Part shown: one piece after another, positions 30,120-41,700 of the stretch | Layout of the letters: each line of letters starts with the position of its first letter | Position numbering within the stretch: position 1 is the first letter of the stretch | Assembly (NCBI GenBank): GCA_026636295.1 | Contig: CP089456.1 | Location: 868,001-932,000 of the forward strand | Direction: 5' to 3' | Length of the DNA: 64,000 bases | DNA from: Medakamo hakoo | Taxonomy: Eukaryota; Chlorophyta; Trebouxiophyceae; Coccomyxaceae | Position numbers and translations under genes: made by a program | Notes under the pieces: model-generated | What the model saw: the letters and a program-made list of their open reading frames with translations, nothing else | What the model was told of the DNA's origin: nothing | Database searches by the model: none

Positions 30120-31142
30120 TCAATCACTCCCGCTGTCGTCTTCATCATCACTCGGCGGCTTGGGCTTGGTCAGCGGCGCGCCCGCGGGCGGCTTGTTCGT
30201 CTCGGACACGGGCGCAAACCGGTCCCAGCCTTCTTCTTTGATCCGGGCCTGGCGCTCGGCCTCACTGTTGGGGGGGGGGGGGGGGGGGGGGGGGGAGGGG
30301 GGGGGAGGAGGGGGGAGGAGGGGACGGTCAGAGCTCTGGAGGCTGGCTCGGCATCATAGACCACGCGGGAACCTCCCCGCTCTCTTCACTCACCGGCGCT
30401 GGCGGACGAGGGCCAGGCGCTCCATGTCCGCGGCCATGGCTTTTTCTTCCTTGCGCGTGAGTTTGGGCGCGCCAGCCGCGGCGTCCTTGGACGACGGCCC
30501 GCCGCCGTCCGCCGCCGCCGCCTTCTTGGCTTTGGCCTTGGCTTTCTTGGCGTCTCCGTCCTCGTCCGAGTCCGAGTCGGAGGACGGCATCATGCCGGCG
30601 GTGGGTGCCTGTTGCGCGCGTTGTGTGGAGGGAGGGAGGGTGAGAAGGTTGCAACCCGCGGGACGGGACTGGAGGGAGGCCGCGACCAAACAAACCCACC
30701 TGGCCGCCCTCTTCGTCAGACGAAGAGCTGGAGCCGTCGCTGTCGTCGTCGGAGGAGCTGGACGGCATCATGCCGGCGCGAGGGTCTTGGCCACCTGTTT
30801 GTTGTGGCGTGCGGATGGAGAGGGGGGCGCGCGGCGCGGTGAGGTGTGCGTGTCGATCGACGAATGGGCCTGCACTCCTGCGACCGGCTGCCATCCTGCC
30901 AATCCCCACCCACGGGTGTCTAAAGCACTACGTCCGTCTGCACTCGGCCAGCGTGACAGAAAGCGGCACAGCTCTCTCTTAACGCCGTCCCGCCATCCCA
31001 AACCAAAGCCAAACGCACGCGGCTCACTCTCGCCGGATGAGCTCTCCTCCTCCTCCGAGGGCGCGTCGCGCTCGTCGCGCACGGTTCTGGACGCCAGGCC
31101 GCGCTCACGGCCTTTGGCCCCTTTCTCTTTGCCCCGGGCCAT
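30120..31142 (-). CDS. PDAP1: PDAP1/HASPP28-like phosphoprotein (PP28 domain)
   Basis: Four exons (31028-31142, 30700-30794, 30394-30608, 30120-30264) join in phase to 189 residues. The family comprises small, acidic, heat-stable casein kinase II substrates found across eukaryotes, with poorly known function. The start MARGKEKGAKGR matches the family's basic N-terminus. Two short units share the pattern AGMMPSSxSD followed by acidic Ser/Asp runs, one per exon (exons 2 and 3). The conserved PP28 core is LTRKEEKAMAADMERLALVRQRREAERQARIKEE, split by intron 3. The tail ends SDDEDDSGSD. Intron 3 contains a 26-nt homopolymer. The gene is head to head with the sirtuin gene 178 bp away. Confidence 0.85.
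30270..30325. repeat. 26-nt G homopolymer and G-rich tract in an intron
   Basis: An uninterrupted run of 26 G on the + strand (30270-30295) is followed by further G blocks to about 30325. On the coding (minus) strand it is a pure C tract ending five bases before the acceptor of PDAP1 intron 3, so it serves as the polypyrimidine tract. The G-rich strand could form G-quadruplexes. Confidence 0.95.
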
Positions 31143-31320
31143 TTTGTGAAAGTGTTTAGAAAAGGCGGACGGAAGAAAAAAGTGTGAGCGCACGACCGGG
31201 CGCAGTGCTCTCTCTTTTCGGCGGGCAACGAGGCAAGAAGAAAACGGCCGCAGCGGCCTCATTTCCAGAGACCTCCCGGTCCCCTCCCACACGCGCACAG
31301 GCCCTTCAACACTTCACACG

Positions 31321-32847
31321 ATGGGCCGTGAACTGCGCAAACGCAAGAGGCCCGACAGGTGAGTGGAAAACAGTGGGGGTGGGGAGGAGCCGACGCGCAT
31401 TGCAGCTGCCCCACATCCAGCGCCCGCCATTGCCAACAGGGGCTCTCTCAGGGCCTGGCCTATGGCCTGGTGGGCGGAGCAAGGCCTTTGGCTCATGTTG
31501 GAAGCGAGATTGTGCATGCAAAAATGCTGGCGCGCCCGCACGGCCGTTTCTCGGCCGGGAGCCTGTTCGCAAAAACGCCGCCTCTCACACTCCCCTTTCA
31601 CCGTCCTCGCCGTCCATCCATCCCCCACACCCACCCACCCACCCACCCACCCCTCCAAACCCAGCCGCCTCTCCACCTCGCCCCTCCAATCCTTGCTCGC
31701 CCGCGCCCGGGCGGGAGCCTTCACCCGCGTCCTCGTCGTGTCGGGGTCCGGCCTCTCCGCCTCCGCGGGCATGTCGACCTTCTCCACGCCCGGCGGGTTG
31801 TACGAGCGCGCCGCACGGTCGGCGGGCCTGCCCGTCGGCGATGGCAAAAAGCTCTTTTCCTGGTCCTTTTTCGAGCGCCGACGCGCCGACGCCCTGGTTT
31901 TTCTGGCGGATGTTGCGGACGAAGCCGCGGCGGCGCGCCCCACGCCCGCCCACGGCGCGCTGGCGGCCCTGGCCCGCACCGGCGCGCTGCTGCGACACTT
32001 TTCTTTGAACATCGATGGCCTGCACCGCGACGCGGGGATGGACGTCTGGCACCCGGAGTCCGCGCCGGCCGGCTCCACCGTCGAACTGCACGGGTGCGTG
32101 CGTGAGGTGGTGTGCCCGGACTGTGGGCGGGTGAGCGACGCGACGCCGGACATCCAGGCCGCGGCGCGCGCGCGGACGCCCGTCCCGTGCCCGTCCTGCA
32201 CGGCGGGGCCGCTGCGCCCGCGCGTGCTCCTGTACGGCGACGCCGAAGACGGCGTCATCACCCCGTCCTCCGCCCTGGACGCGCTCGAAGAAGCCGCGGC
32301 CGCCGCGGACCTGGTCCTGTGGGTCGGCCTGTCGTTTGAGCAGTCGGCGTCGGCCGCGTACTTTCGCGACGTGCGGCGGGCGCTGGAGGCCGCGGGCCGG
32401 GGGCCGCGGCGCGACGGGTGTGGCGGACCGGGCGGACCGCCCGCCGTCCAGGCCATCATCAACCCGGCCGCGGCGGACGCGGCCTTCAACCTGGCGTCGG
32501 CCTGCCACTTCTCCGACGACGTCGGCGTCCTGGAAGTCGCGGCGCCCGCGGACGCCGCCCTGCCCGCCCTGGTCGCCGCCATCGCGGCGGGCGTCGGCGT
32601 CCCTGAAGCTTTGCAGCCGCCGCTCGTCCGCCCACCAGGCCCGCGCCGCGTGTCCGACCACGGCGCCCTGGCCGCCAGCCCGTCGTCCCGCGCGCAGACG
32701 GGCGCGGCGGGCGAGGCGGGCTGGGACGGCCGCCCGTGTGCGGCGGCGACGGTGGAGGGTGGCGGCGGTGACGGCGGCGCCAAGGCGGGCGGGACGGGTG
32801 GTGCGACCGCCTTGACGGCGGACGCGCGCGTCGCGTCGCCGGCCTGA
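31321..32847 (+). CDS. Sirtuin-family NAD-dependent deacylase, divergent
   Basis: A 38-nt first exon (31321-31358; MGRELRKRKRPD, basic and nuclear-signal-like) joins exon 2 (31665-32847) to give 406 residues. Sirtuins remove acyl groups from lysines using NAD. Motifs: GSGLSASAGMSTF for the Rossmann GAGxSxxxGIPxF element, LNIDGLH for the usual QNIDxLH, and the catalytic His in VELHGCV near 153. The structural zinc pair CPDC...CPSC is followed by LRPRVLLYGD for the usual RPxVVxFGE. WVGLSFEQSASA and AIINPAAAD complete the NAD pocket. Two departures are notable: the DFRS after GIP reads STPGG, and the Gln of QNID is Leu. The catalytic His is kept, so activity is possible but substrate or rate may differ. 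The C-terminal 80 residues are low complexity. Confidence 0.85.
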
Positions 32848-32994
32848 GGCGGTGTGCGGCGGCCGCGGCAGACAGCGCCGTTTTTTTCGCTGTGTCTCCC
32901 TACGTTTTTCCTGCCTAACACTCTAGCTCCCCCCACACCCCCGCTTCGTGTAATGCACTTGTTCCATCATTGCTTCCTCCCCAACCAAATCCAT

Positions 32995-34473
32995 TCACGC
33001 CTCCACGGGTCGCGACCGTCCGTCGTCCTCGCTCTCGGAGGATGACGAACTCGAGCTCGAGTCGGACGACGACGACGCGCTCACCCCGTCCAGCCCGCCC
33101 GCCGTCGACGCGGCAGCCGCGGCGACGAGGTCGTGCCGCCCACGCGCCGCCAGGGCCCGCAGCCAGGCGGCCGCCATGCGCGGGCGGCCCACCGCCGCGG
33201 CCGGCCACACCCGCGCAAAGTTGGCGGTCGAACAAAAGTTCTGGGTCACGGCGATGGCCAGGTCCGGGTCGGCGGCCGGGGCGCCGGCACCGCGGCCGTC
33301 GTTCGACGACGACGACGACGGCAGGTTGAGGACGGCGTGCCACCAGCCGCCAGGCACGTACACCGTCTCGCCGGCCTCTTGGACCAGGTCCATGACGGGC
33401 GGGCCGGGCCAGTCCGGGCGGCGCGTCCGCGGGTAGACGGCCGCAAACCAGTCGGCCGCTTCCCGGCCCAGGCCCGCCTCGCGCGGCGCGACGAGCGCGG
33501 CGGGCGTGCCGGGCGGGAAGAGCGCCCACCTTTTCCGCCCGGCCAACAGCGTGTTCCAGGCGGCTGTCGCGAGCGGGTCGACGTGCAAGCCGGAACCGGA
33601 CCGGGGCGGGCCGACGACCAACCACCGGTGCGGCGGGCGGCGGCGGGCCCCCGCAGCGGCTAACAGGTCTTCGGAGAAGGGCGGCGGGATGGCGTAGGCC
33701 GCGCGGATCGCGGCGCCTGGGCCCGCCACACGCTTGCGGCGCCGGCGACGGCGAGGGCCGCCGTCGTCGGACGACGACGACGACGACGACGTGTCGGAGT
33801 CGGCAAAGCCGCCGTCAAAGACATACAGTGGCGAGTCGTCGGCCCGCCCGTGCCCCGGGTCCGCGGCGTAGTCCAGGAAATCGTCAAAGGCCAGGCGCAC
33901 GGCGTAGCCGTCGTCGTCCGAGCCGACCTTCAACCTGGCGGAGCCGAGGGCGGCCTGCAGCCCTGCCGGCGTCCAGAGGGCGTGCCCCGGCGGGCAGGGC
34001 CACGCGTCCGCGGCGTCGGTGAGGACGACCGGCAGGCGCGGGCGTTCGAAACGGGACGCGAACTCGCCTGGTTTCAGGTCAGCGAGGCGGACGCGTGGGA
34101 CGGTGTCGACCACTCCGGCCGTGGAGGCCAGGGCCGGGTTGGACGAGTGGGCGTGGCGAGTCCTGGTTGGTGTGGTGGTGGAGAGGGTTGGTCCGGAGGT
34201 GGAGCACGGGAACGAAAGAAATGAAAAAAAAGCCGCCCGTCCACGCCCAACCCACCACTCAACAACTCACCACTCGCCCTTGCTGACGCTCAGCTCGGAC
34301 CGGGCCGCGCGCTTCGCCCGGCGGATGCGGCGCTCGTACCGGTCGGCGGGCGAGGAGCGAGGAGGTGGGGAGGAATTGGGCGGCAGCGGAACTTCGCCTC
34401 CTCCGCCCTTGGCCGCCGCCGCCGCCGGCTCCTCCTGGTGGGGAGGGGCGGCAGGCTCGACGGCCGGAGCCAT
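32995..34473 (-). CDS. JMJD6: JMJD6-like JmjC dioxygenase
   Basis: Exons 34271-34473 and 32995-34162 join in phase to 456 residues. The junction rebuilds the family's EWTRH motif after RIRRAKRAARSEL. JMJD6 is a nuclear Fe(II)/2-oxoglutarate oxygenase that hydroxylates lysines in splicing factors. Seen: FERPRLPVVLTDA; the PPHRWLVVGPPRSGSGLHVDPL block with the metal-binding HxD; and LLAGRKRWALFPPGTP with the 2-oxoglutarate lysine region. TVYVPGGWWHAVLNL holds the second His and IAVTQNF closes the core. The catalytic residues are all present. An acidic poly-Ser stretch (about 170) with an Arg-rich patch is inserted before the JmjC core, and a second Ser/Asp-rich tail ends the protein; human JMJD6 has a comparable poly-Ser tail. 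Another minus-strand gene follows upstream at a 172-bp spacing. Confidence 0.95.
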
Positions 34474-34645
34474 GGGGGCGAGCGATGCGCTCCACGAGAG
34501 AGAGCTGTCCACAGAGAAAAGAAGAATGATGGACGGGAAAAAAATTGTGCACAGACCCTCTCCCCGACCCGACGGCCCGACCCCCCCCCCCCGACCCGAC
34601 GACTCACGAATGATGAATGGGAAAGAATCGCGCCGGCGCTTTCTC

Positions 34646-36279
34646 TCACTTCGCACCCGCGCCCCCACCACCATTCAGCGTGTCCACCAGCAGCTTGTAG
34701 CCCGTGACCATGCACAGCGTCTGCCAGCACCCCAAGAAAATGCGGGGGACGATGCCCTTGAAGAGGCCGGCGACCCCTTGCGCGCGGACAATGTCGGAGA
34801 GAATGGTGGGGACGGACCGCGGGGCCGCGCCCGCGAACGACGACGCTTGCGCCTCAATCCGCACGACCTCGATGGGGTGGTTCCAGCACGCCAGGGTCCC
34901 GCCCACGATGCCCGCCCCGATTTCCTGGCCCTTGGTGAGCTTGGCGTCGCGGTGGCCGTGGAAGGCGAGCTTGAAGCGGTCACGCACGGCTTCCGTGAAG
35001 CCCTGGCGGGACGCCCAGTTGGTGCACTGGCGCAGGGCGATGGCCGAGCCGCCCGGGTAGAACCCCGCGAGTCCTTTCGCCGCAAACGTCCGGCGCAGGA
35101 CAGCGGCCGTGGAGTCGCCGGGCCCGCCCGTCACGCGCGCGGTGACGACGTAGGTGGCGGGCGCGATGACCAGCGTTTGGGCGATGCCACCACCCGCGCC
35201 GGCCAGGGCGCCCGCGACGCCTGGAGGTTTTTTTTTTGTTGTTGGGAGAGGATGGGATGGTGAGAAACGCGGATGGATGGAGGGCACGAAAACTCGCGCG
35301 CCGCGCCCAAAGAATGGATCGGCTGCTACTGTCAAATCAGACGCGGGCCAGGCCCGCAGTTCAGTTTCAACGAGGAATGAATGAGTGTAGCATCTTCAAA
35401 AGATTTGGTTTGTCTCGTCATCTCCATTTTCTTTGGGGGGGGGGGGGTGTGGTGTGGCGCGCGGGTTGCGCTCGTTTTCCTGCTGGACGACAAGCCCGCA
35501 CACGCACTCACCAGGCGAGAAGGCGTCCGTCTTCGAAAAGGCCGACAGCAGGTTTTCCTTGGCCCACATGAGCACCAGGCCCTTGGACGCGGACTCGAAC
35601 ATTTTCGCACTCGTCCCCGCCCAGAACGCGGGCAGGCCGCCTTGGGCGTAGATGTCGCGGACGGCGGCGAGCGTGCCGACGCCGCGGTTGCGGCCCAGGT
35701 ACGTTTTCCAGACCTGGGTGTGTTGGGTGTGTGCAGGCGAGGGAGCGTGGGTCAGGGGGTAACGGCGACGGGACGGAGGGGGGGAGGCTGGGCCGAGGGG
35801 CCCAGTTAGCCTGTTTTTCGCGCTCTCCAGGTCTATAGGCCTGGGCCCACCGCCGCCACCAACCATCCACGCACCTCGAGCGGCATGCCAAGGGTGACGG
35901 CCTCAAAGCATTGAAGGGCGGGACCCGCAACAATGGCTTGCCAGCCCGCGCCCTTTTCCACGGGCGCCGGGATGAAGGGCGGCGACGAGGGCGGGCAGGG
36001 GTGCGCCGCTGCGGCAGCGCCGTCGGCGGCCGCCCTCGCCGACGCAAATGCGCTCCGGCCGGCCGGCCGGGTGTCGACGGCCGCCGCGCCACCGGCTGCG
36101 AAGCCACCAAAATACAGGCTGTCCGGCGCGAGGGAAGCAAAGGCGCGCGCCATCGTTTGCCTGATCGTTCTTGGACGGCGCCGATGCAAGCTCGAGCGCG
36201 GGGGCCGGGGCCGACGCGAAAGTGAGAGCAGCGCGCGGCGCGGCGGGCGGGCCGCCTCCCCACTCTTCATTGAAGCCAT
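34646..36279 (-). CDS. Mitochondrial carrier family protein
   Basis: Exons 35875-36279, 35512-35713 and 34646-35220 join in phase to 393 residues, or 351 if translation starts at the internal Met near 36153 (MARAFASLAP). The family exchanges metabolites across the mitochondrial inner membrane through three repeats of about 100 residues. Repeat 1 has the signature PLEVWK and then YAQGGLPAFWAGTSAKMF. Repeat 2 begins at VAGALAGAGGGIAQTL but its signature reads PATYVVTAR, losing the usual acidic residue. Repeat 3 has PIEVVR and ends with GLFKGIVPRIFLGCWQ. The pattern with an altered middle repeat and KGLVLMWAKE hints at the citrate/oxoglutarate (YHM2-like) group, which is only a suggestion. A 134-bp divergent region separates it from the phosphatase gene. 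Confidence 0.85.
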
Positions 36280-36413
36280 TCGCGGGCGTGCGGGCCTCCC
36301 TCGTTCGTCACGCAGGGCCCGAGGCGCCAGGGCGGCCCTGTCAACCCCCTCCTGCGTCGCCGCGCATCTCCTGTCCTTCTTGTCGGCGCGCGGGCTGTAA
36401 GCAGCAAGGAGGC

Positions 36414-38454
36414 ATGCGCCCGCCCGTCGCGCCCGCGGCCGTGGCCGCGCTCCTCCTCTTCACGGCCGCCGCCGCCGCCGCCCAGGTACGTTTTTTCATG
36501 CGGCGCCGCCCACACAGGCGCGTAGCCCGGTCGTCAAGGCCCATTCTTGAGGGCGGGAAGGCCTCACACACAACGCACCTCCACCCCGCTCCCTCATTTT
36601 CTCCAGGCGACGACCCCCGCACCCCGCCCGGCCATCCCGCCGCCCATCACCGTTCCGTTCGACACGTCCTTCCCACTCGGCTCGGATGACCTGCCCATGG
36701 ACAAGCCGCCCCTGGCGCGCCGTCCCGGCTCCACGCCGTCGGACCCGCACGGGGTCCACCTGACGCTGGGGTCTGGCGGGTCGGGCGTGTGGGTGTCGTG
36801 GGCGACGGGCGACGGCTCCATCCACGCCGGCCGCCACGCCCCGCCCGGAGAGGGCGCCGCGCCCCGCACGGACTCCGTCCTCCAGTACGGCGCATCACCG
36901 GACGCCCTGACCCGGTCCGTCAAGGGCGGGGCGGAGACGTACACGCAAGCCTACCCGGGCGCGTCGTACACGTCGCCCCGCCTCCACCACGCGTTCATTC
37001 CGGGCGCCGACCTGGCCCCCGGCTCGCCCGTGTTCTACCGCGTCGGGTCTGGAGGCGGTGGCCCTGGGAATGACAGTGGGACCTGGTCGGCCGTGCGGTC
37101 GTTCACCCCGCCCCCGCGCCCGGGCGTCGGGTCGTACCCGCTCCGCTTCGCCGTGCTGGGCGACCTCGGCCAGACGCACAACTCGTCGTCGACGCTCGGC
37201 GCCCTCACGCCCGTCGCGCTCGGCGAGGCGGCGGCGGCGGGGGGCGACGGCGGCTCCGCCCGCCCGGCCACCGCCGTGCTCTACCTGGGCGACATGTCCT
37301 ACGCCGACGACTGGAACGCCAACGGCACGCTGCGCGCCTGGCCGCCGCCGTCCCCGCTGACCTACACGCCCTCGTTCGGCCCGAAGTGGGACACGTGGGC
37401 CCGGCTCACCGAACCCCTGTTCGGCGCCGTGCCCGCCATTTCCACGGCGGGCAACCATGAGGTGGAAGACGACGCGGACGGGCGGACGTTTCAAGCCTGG
37501 CGGGCGCGGTACAAGGGCGGCGACGGCTCCAAGGCGGGGCCGACCTCGCCCGGCTCCGCCCCGCTCTTCTTCAGCGTCGACGTCGGGCCCGTCCACGTCA
37601 TTTCCCTCAACACGTACGCGCCCTGGACGCCCGGCTCGCACCAGCGGGACTGGCTGGAAGCCGACCTGAAGGCCGTCGACCGACGCGCGACGCCCTGGGT
37701 GGTCGCCATGATGCACGCGCCCTGGTACTCGACGTACGCGTCGCACTACCGCGAGGTGGAGTGCATGCGCCTGGGCCTGGAGCCGGTGCTGGCGGCGGCG
37801 GCGGTGGATGTCGTCCTGTCCGGCCACGTCCACGCGTACGAACGCTCGCACCGGGTGGTGGACCGCGTCGCCCAGCCGGACGCCGGCGGCTGCGGCCCGC
37901 GCTACGTCGTCGCGGGCGACGGCGGCAACCTGGAACGCCTGTACACCGTCTTCACGTCGGGCCCCGGGCCGGCGCTGTGCCCCAACCCCGCCACAGCTGA
38001 CGCGTGCGGGCAAGCGGAGGCGGCAGCGGCGGAGCGGGGCGACCCAGGCGCGGCGCCGTTTTGCGACGCGGCCCAGCCCGCCTGGTCCGCCTTCCGCCAG
38101 CCCGCGTACGGGTTTGGCGTCCTGGACGTCCTGTCCCCCACGCGTGCCACGTGGTCCTGGTTTTCCAACCTGGACGGCGTCGTGCGCCGCGCCGACTCGG
38201 TCGAGTGGTCCCGGGACGACGGCTGTTTGACCGAGGCCGGGCGCGCGGCCGCGGCCGCCGCGGCGGGCGGGCCGGGCCCCACCCCGTCGAAAGTGGAAGA
38301 CAGGGACGCGCGCAAAGCCCGCCCGCCACCAGCGTCTGGGTATGGGACGCCGGCGCAGCAGTCGCCGGCGGAGCTGCCCAGCCAGACGGCTGCGGCGGCC
38401 GTGGCGGCGCCGCCTAAAGAGGCGGCGGCGGGACAGCCGGAGGGGGCGGGGTGA
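36414..38454 (+). CDS. PAP: Purple acid phosphatase, secreted
   Basis: Exon 1 (36414-36485) encodes a 24-residue signal peptide and exon 2 (36607-38454) the rest, 639 residues in all. These dinuclear metal enzymes release phosphate from esters in the cell wall or vacuole. All five metal-binding blocks are present in order: AVLGDLGQT, LYLGDMSYADDW, STAGNHEVED, VVAMMHAPWYST and VVLSGHVHAYERSH. A fibronectin-like N-terminal domain precedes them (DPHGVHLTLGSGGSGVWVSW through FYRVGSG), as in plant high-molecular-weight PAPs. The C-terminal block with AYGFGVLDVLSPTRATWSWF is also plant-like. A Pro/Ala-rich tail of about 80 residues ends the protein. Intron 1 opens GTACG followed by TTTTTT. Confidence 0.95.
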
Positions 38455-38743
38455 GGGAGAGGAGTGCCGCGTCTTCTTTTTTTCAAGTATTTTTTATTCT
38501 GAGCGTGTTAGTAGGGGGCTTCCCGTGTCTGTGTGTGAACAGGTGTGGGGAGGGTGGGAGCAGCAGAGCCGCGTGTTTTTTTCTCTCGCGCACACACAAA
38601 CAAAAAGAGAGGCCGAGCGCGAGACAATCTGCCCTCGCATTGAGCCCGCAACAATTACGGCTGAGTCAATCACACCCTCCTGCCTTGCGTGAGACAGGCC
38701 GTGGAGGCTGGGGCGCCGTGCACTGGCTGCACGCACGGCAGCA

Positions 38744-41700
38744 ATGGACGCCGCGGCCGACGGCCCGACGCGGCCGACCACCACTGCCCGACCACCGCCT
38801 CTTCCGCCTCCACCACCGCCCTCCCGCCGCGACGCGTCCTTCTACACCTCCCGCGGCTACGCCCGCCCCGTCGGCCCGGACGCCACCGCGGCCCACTGGT
38901 GGAACCTCGACAAATGGACGTTCGGCTGGGCTTCCCCTCTGATCGCCCGCGGCGTCGCGGGTGGCCTGGACGGCGACGGCTGCGACGACGCGGGCGAACC
39001 TTTCGCGCCGGCGTCTGCCGACGCTGGGCCAGCTGCGGCTCGGCTAGAAGCTGAGTACGCCAAAGCGGCGGCGTCCAGTCCGACCCGCGCCCTCCACCGC
39101 GCCCTGTTTAGGATGTACTGGCCCGCGCTGGCGGGCCAAATGGTCTGGGGCACGCTCGAAATCTGCTCCCGCCTGGGGTCGGCCCTGGCGCTGCGCGCTG
39201 TGCTCGCCTGGCTCGCCGCGTCAGAGGCTGGCACACGCCCGGGAGGCGAGCTGTGGCGGGGGTGGGCCTGCACGGCCGGCCTGTGGGCGGCGGCGGCGGG
39301 ATACCTGATCATCCACCACCAACTGTTCTAGTGCGTTCTGATCATTTTCTATGGGAACGCGTTTAACTACGGCTGTCCGCCGTCTGCCACCCCCCCCCCC
39401 CACACACACACACACACACACACTCACACACACTCTTTTCTCTCTTTTCTTGCACACAATCACCAGCATCGGCATGTCGACGGGTTTCGCCGCCCGCCAG
39501 GCCGTCAACACGGCCATCCACGGAAAATTGCTCCGCTTGAACGCGGCGACTGTCGCGCGCCTGGGCTCGGGCCGGGCCGTCACCCTGTGCTCCAACGACA
39601 CGCGCCGCTTGGACGACGCGGGCGTGTACTGGCCCTTCCTCATCTTTGCGCCCGTCGAACTCGCCGCCGTCTTTGGCTTGCTTGCCCTGCGCCTGGGCGT
39701 CGCGCCCGCTGCGGCTGGGTGCGCCCCTTACATCCTGTTCGTGCCCGCCCAGGCCGCGCTGGCCAGGTCCATCGGCGCGCTGCGGACACGCACCGCAGCG
39801 GGCACGGACGCGCGCGTGCGCACGCTGAGTGAAGCCATCAGTGGGGCGCTGGCCGTGAAAATGTTGGGCTGGGAGCCCGCGCTGTTGAGCCGGGTGCGGG
39901 CCGCCCGGGCGAGGGAAGCCCGGCCGCTGACGGCGACGGCGCTGATCCGGGCTGCGGGGCAGGGCCTGTTCTTCCTGATCCACCCGCTGGCGTGTTTCTG
40001 CTTGTTTGTGACGGTGTACGCCCTGGCGGCGCGGCGTGGTGGGAGCGGTGCACCGTCGTCGCCCTTCAGCATCGCAAACGTGTTTTACGCTGTCGCCCTG
40101 TTGCGCCTGCCCCAACTCAGCGTCGCCATCTTTTTCGTCAAAGCGGTCGAGGTGACGTCCGAGCTTGCGGCGTCTTTGAGCCGGCTGGGCGCGTTCCTGG
40201 CCTTGCCGGAACCGCCGCGGCCGCCGCACGTCCGCTGGCTGGCCGCACAGGAGGCCGGTCAACCCGCCGCCGCCCTGCCATCCGAGGCGGGCTACCCAGA
40301 GGACGACGCTTCTCTCCCGCCCGATGTTGCGGTCGCCTTCCGCGGCGCGGCCTTCGACTGGGACGCGGACGCGGCGGAAACGGAGGCGCTCATCCGCGCC
40401 AAGGCGGGCAAAGTCGTCGTGGACGGGGGAGGAAAGGACGACGGCCCGGCCCGGCCACCACCCGGCGACGACTCGTCCGCGCCGCGCCCGTCCGGCTCGC
40501 TGGACCTAGGCGGCAGCGGGTCGGGCGTGCCCAGTTTAGGGCCGACTCTCGCGCCATTAGCGCTCGCCGTGCGCCAAGGTGAACTGCTCGGCGTCGTCGG
40601 CGCGGTCGGCTCTGGCAAATCCTCTCTCCTCGCCGCCTTGGTCGCCGAGCTCGCCCCACGCTCCGCCTGGACGCCCGGCCAGCCCTTGGCCCCAGGTGGC
40701 CGCCGCGTCGGCCCCATCACCCCGGCCCTGTCCCCCATCGTCCGCGGGTCGGTCGCGTACGCGGCCCAGGTGCCGACGATTGTCGCTGGGACCATCCGCG
40801 ACAACGTGACGTTCGGGAGCGAGGCAGAGGAAGAGGAGGCAGCGGCAGCCGCTGGTAGAAATTCGCGGGGAGGCAAGGCGGACGTGCCGTCTTTGGAGTC
40901 AAAAGACGGTACGTCCACCTTGCCTCCACGCCTGGCCGCCGCCCTCACAGCCGCCGACCTCCACGCCGACATCGCCGCCTTGCCGGGCGGCCTGGGCGTG
41001 TCCACGGAGATCGGCGAGCGCGGCGTCAACCTGTCTGGCGGGCAAAAGGCCCGCCTGGCCCTGGCGCGGGCCGTCTACGCGTCGCCGTCCATCGCCCTGC
41101 TGGACGACCCGCTGTCCGCCCTGGACGCCCGCGTCGCGTCGACCGTCTTTGACGCGTGCATCGACTCCAAAACCGGCGCTTTGGCGGGGACCACGCGCAT
41201 CCTGGTCACGCACGCGCGCCAGTTCCTGCCCCGGTGCGACCGGGTGGCTGTGTTTCGCGGCGGGAGGCTGGCGCACCTGGGCACGCCGGCCGAGCTGGCG
41301 GCGGCGGGCGTGCCGGAGCTGGCGGTCGAGGCGGGCGGTGGCGGTGGTGGTGGGGAGGTGGACGCTGCGGCCGACGACGCCGACGCAGTGGCTGGTGGAG
41401 CGCCCAGCCGGCCCCAACCAGCCGCCGACCTGCTGGATGCAACGACGGCGCTGGCGCAGCCTGCCCCCGCCGCTTCCGCCACGGCCTCCGCGGCGGGCGC
41501 GGCCGGCCTGCGCCGCGACCTGTCGCGCCTCATGCGCGGCGGAGGTGGTGGCGGAGGCGAAGCAATGTCCACCACCACCCGCCCGCCCGCCTTCACGTCC
41601 GTCCTGTCCCGCCGCCTGGGCTCGCTGCGCTTGGGCGCGTCCGTCCGCCTGCGCCGCCTCAACACGGGCGCCTGGCAGCCGCCCGCCGACTGGCCCGCGC

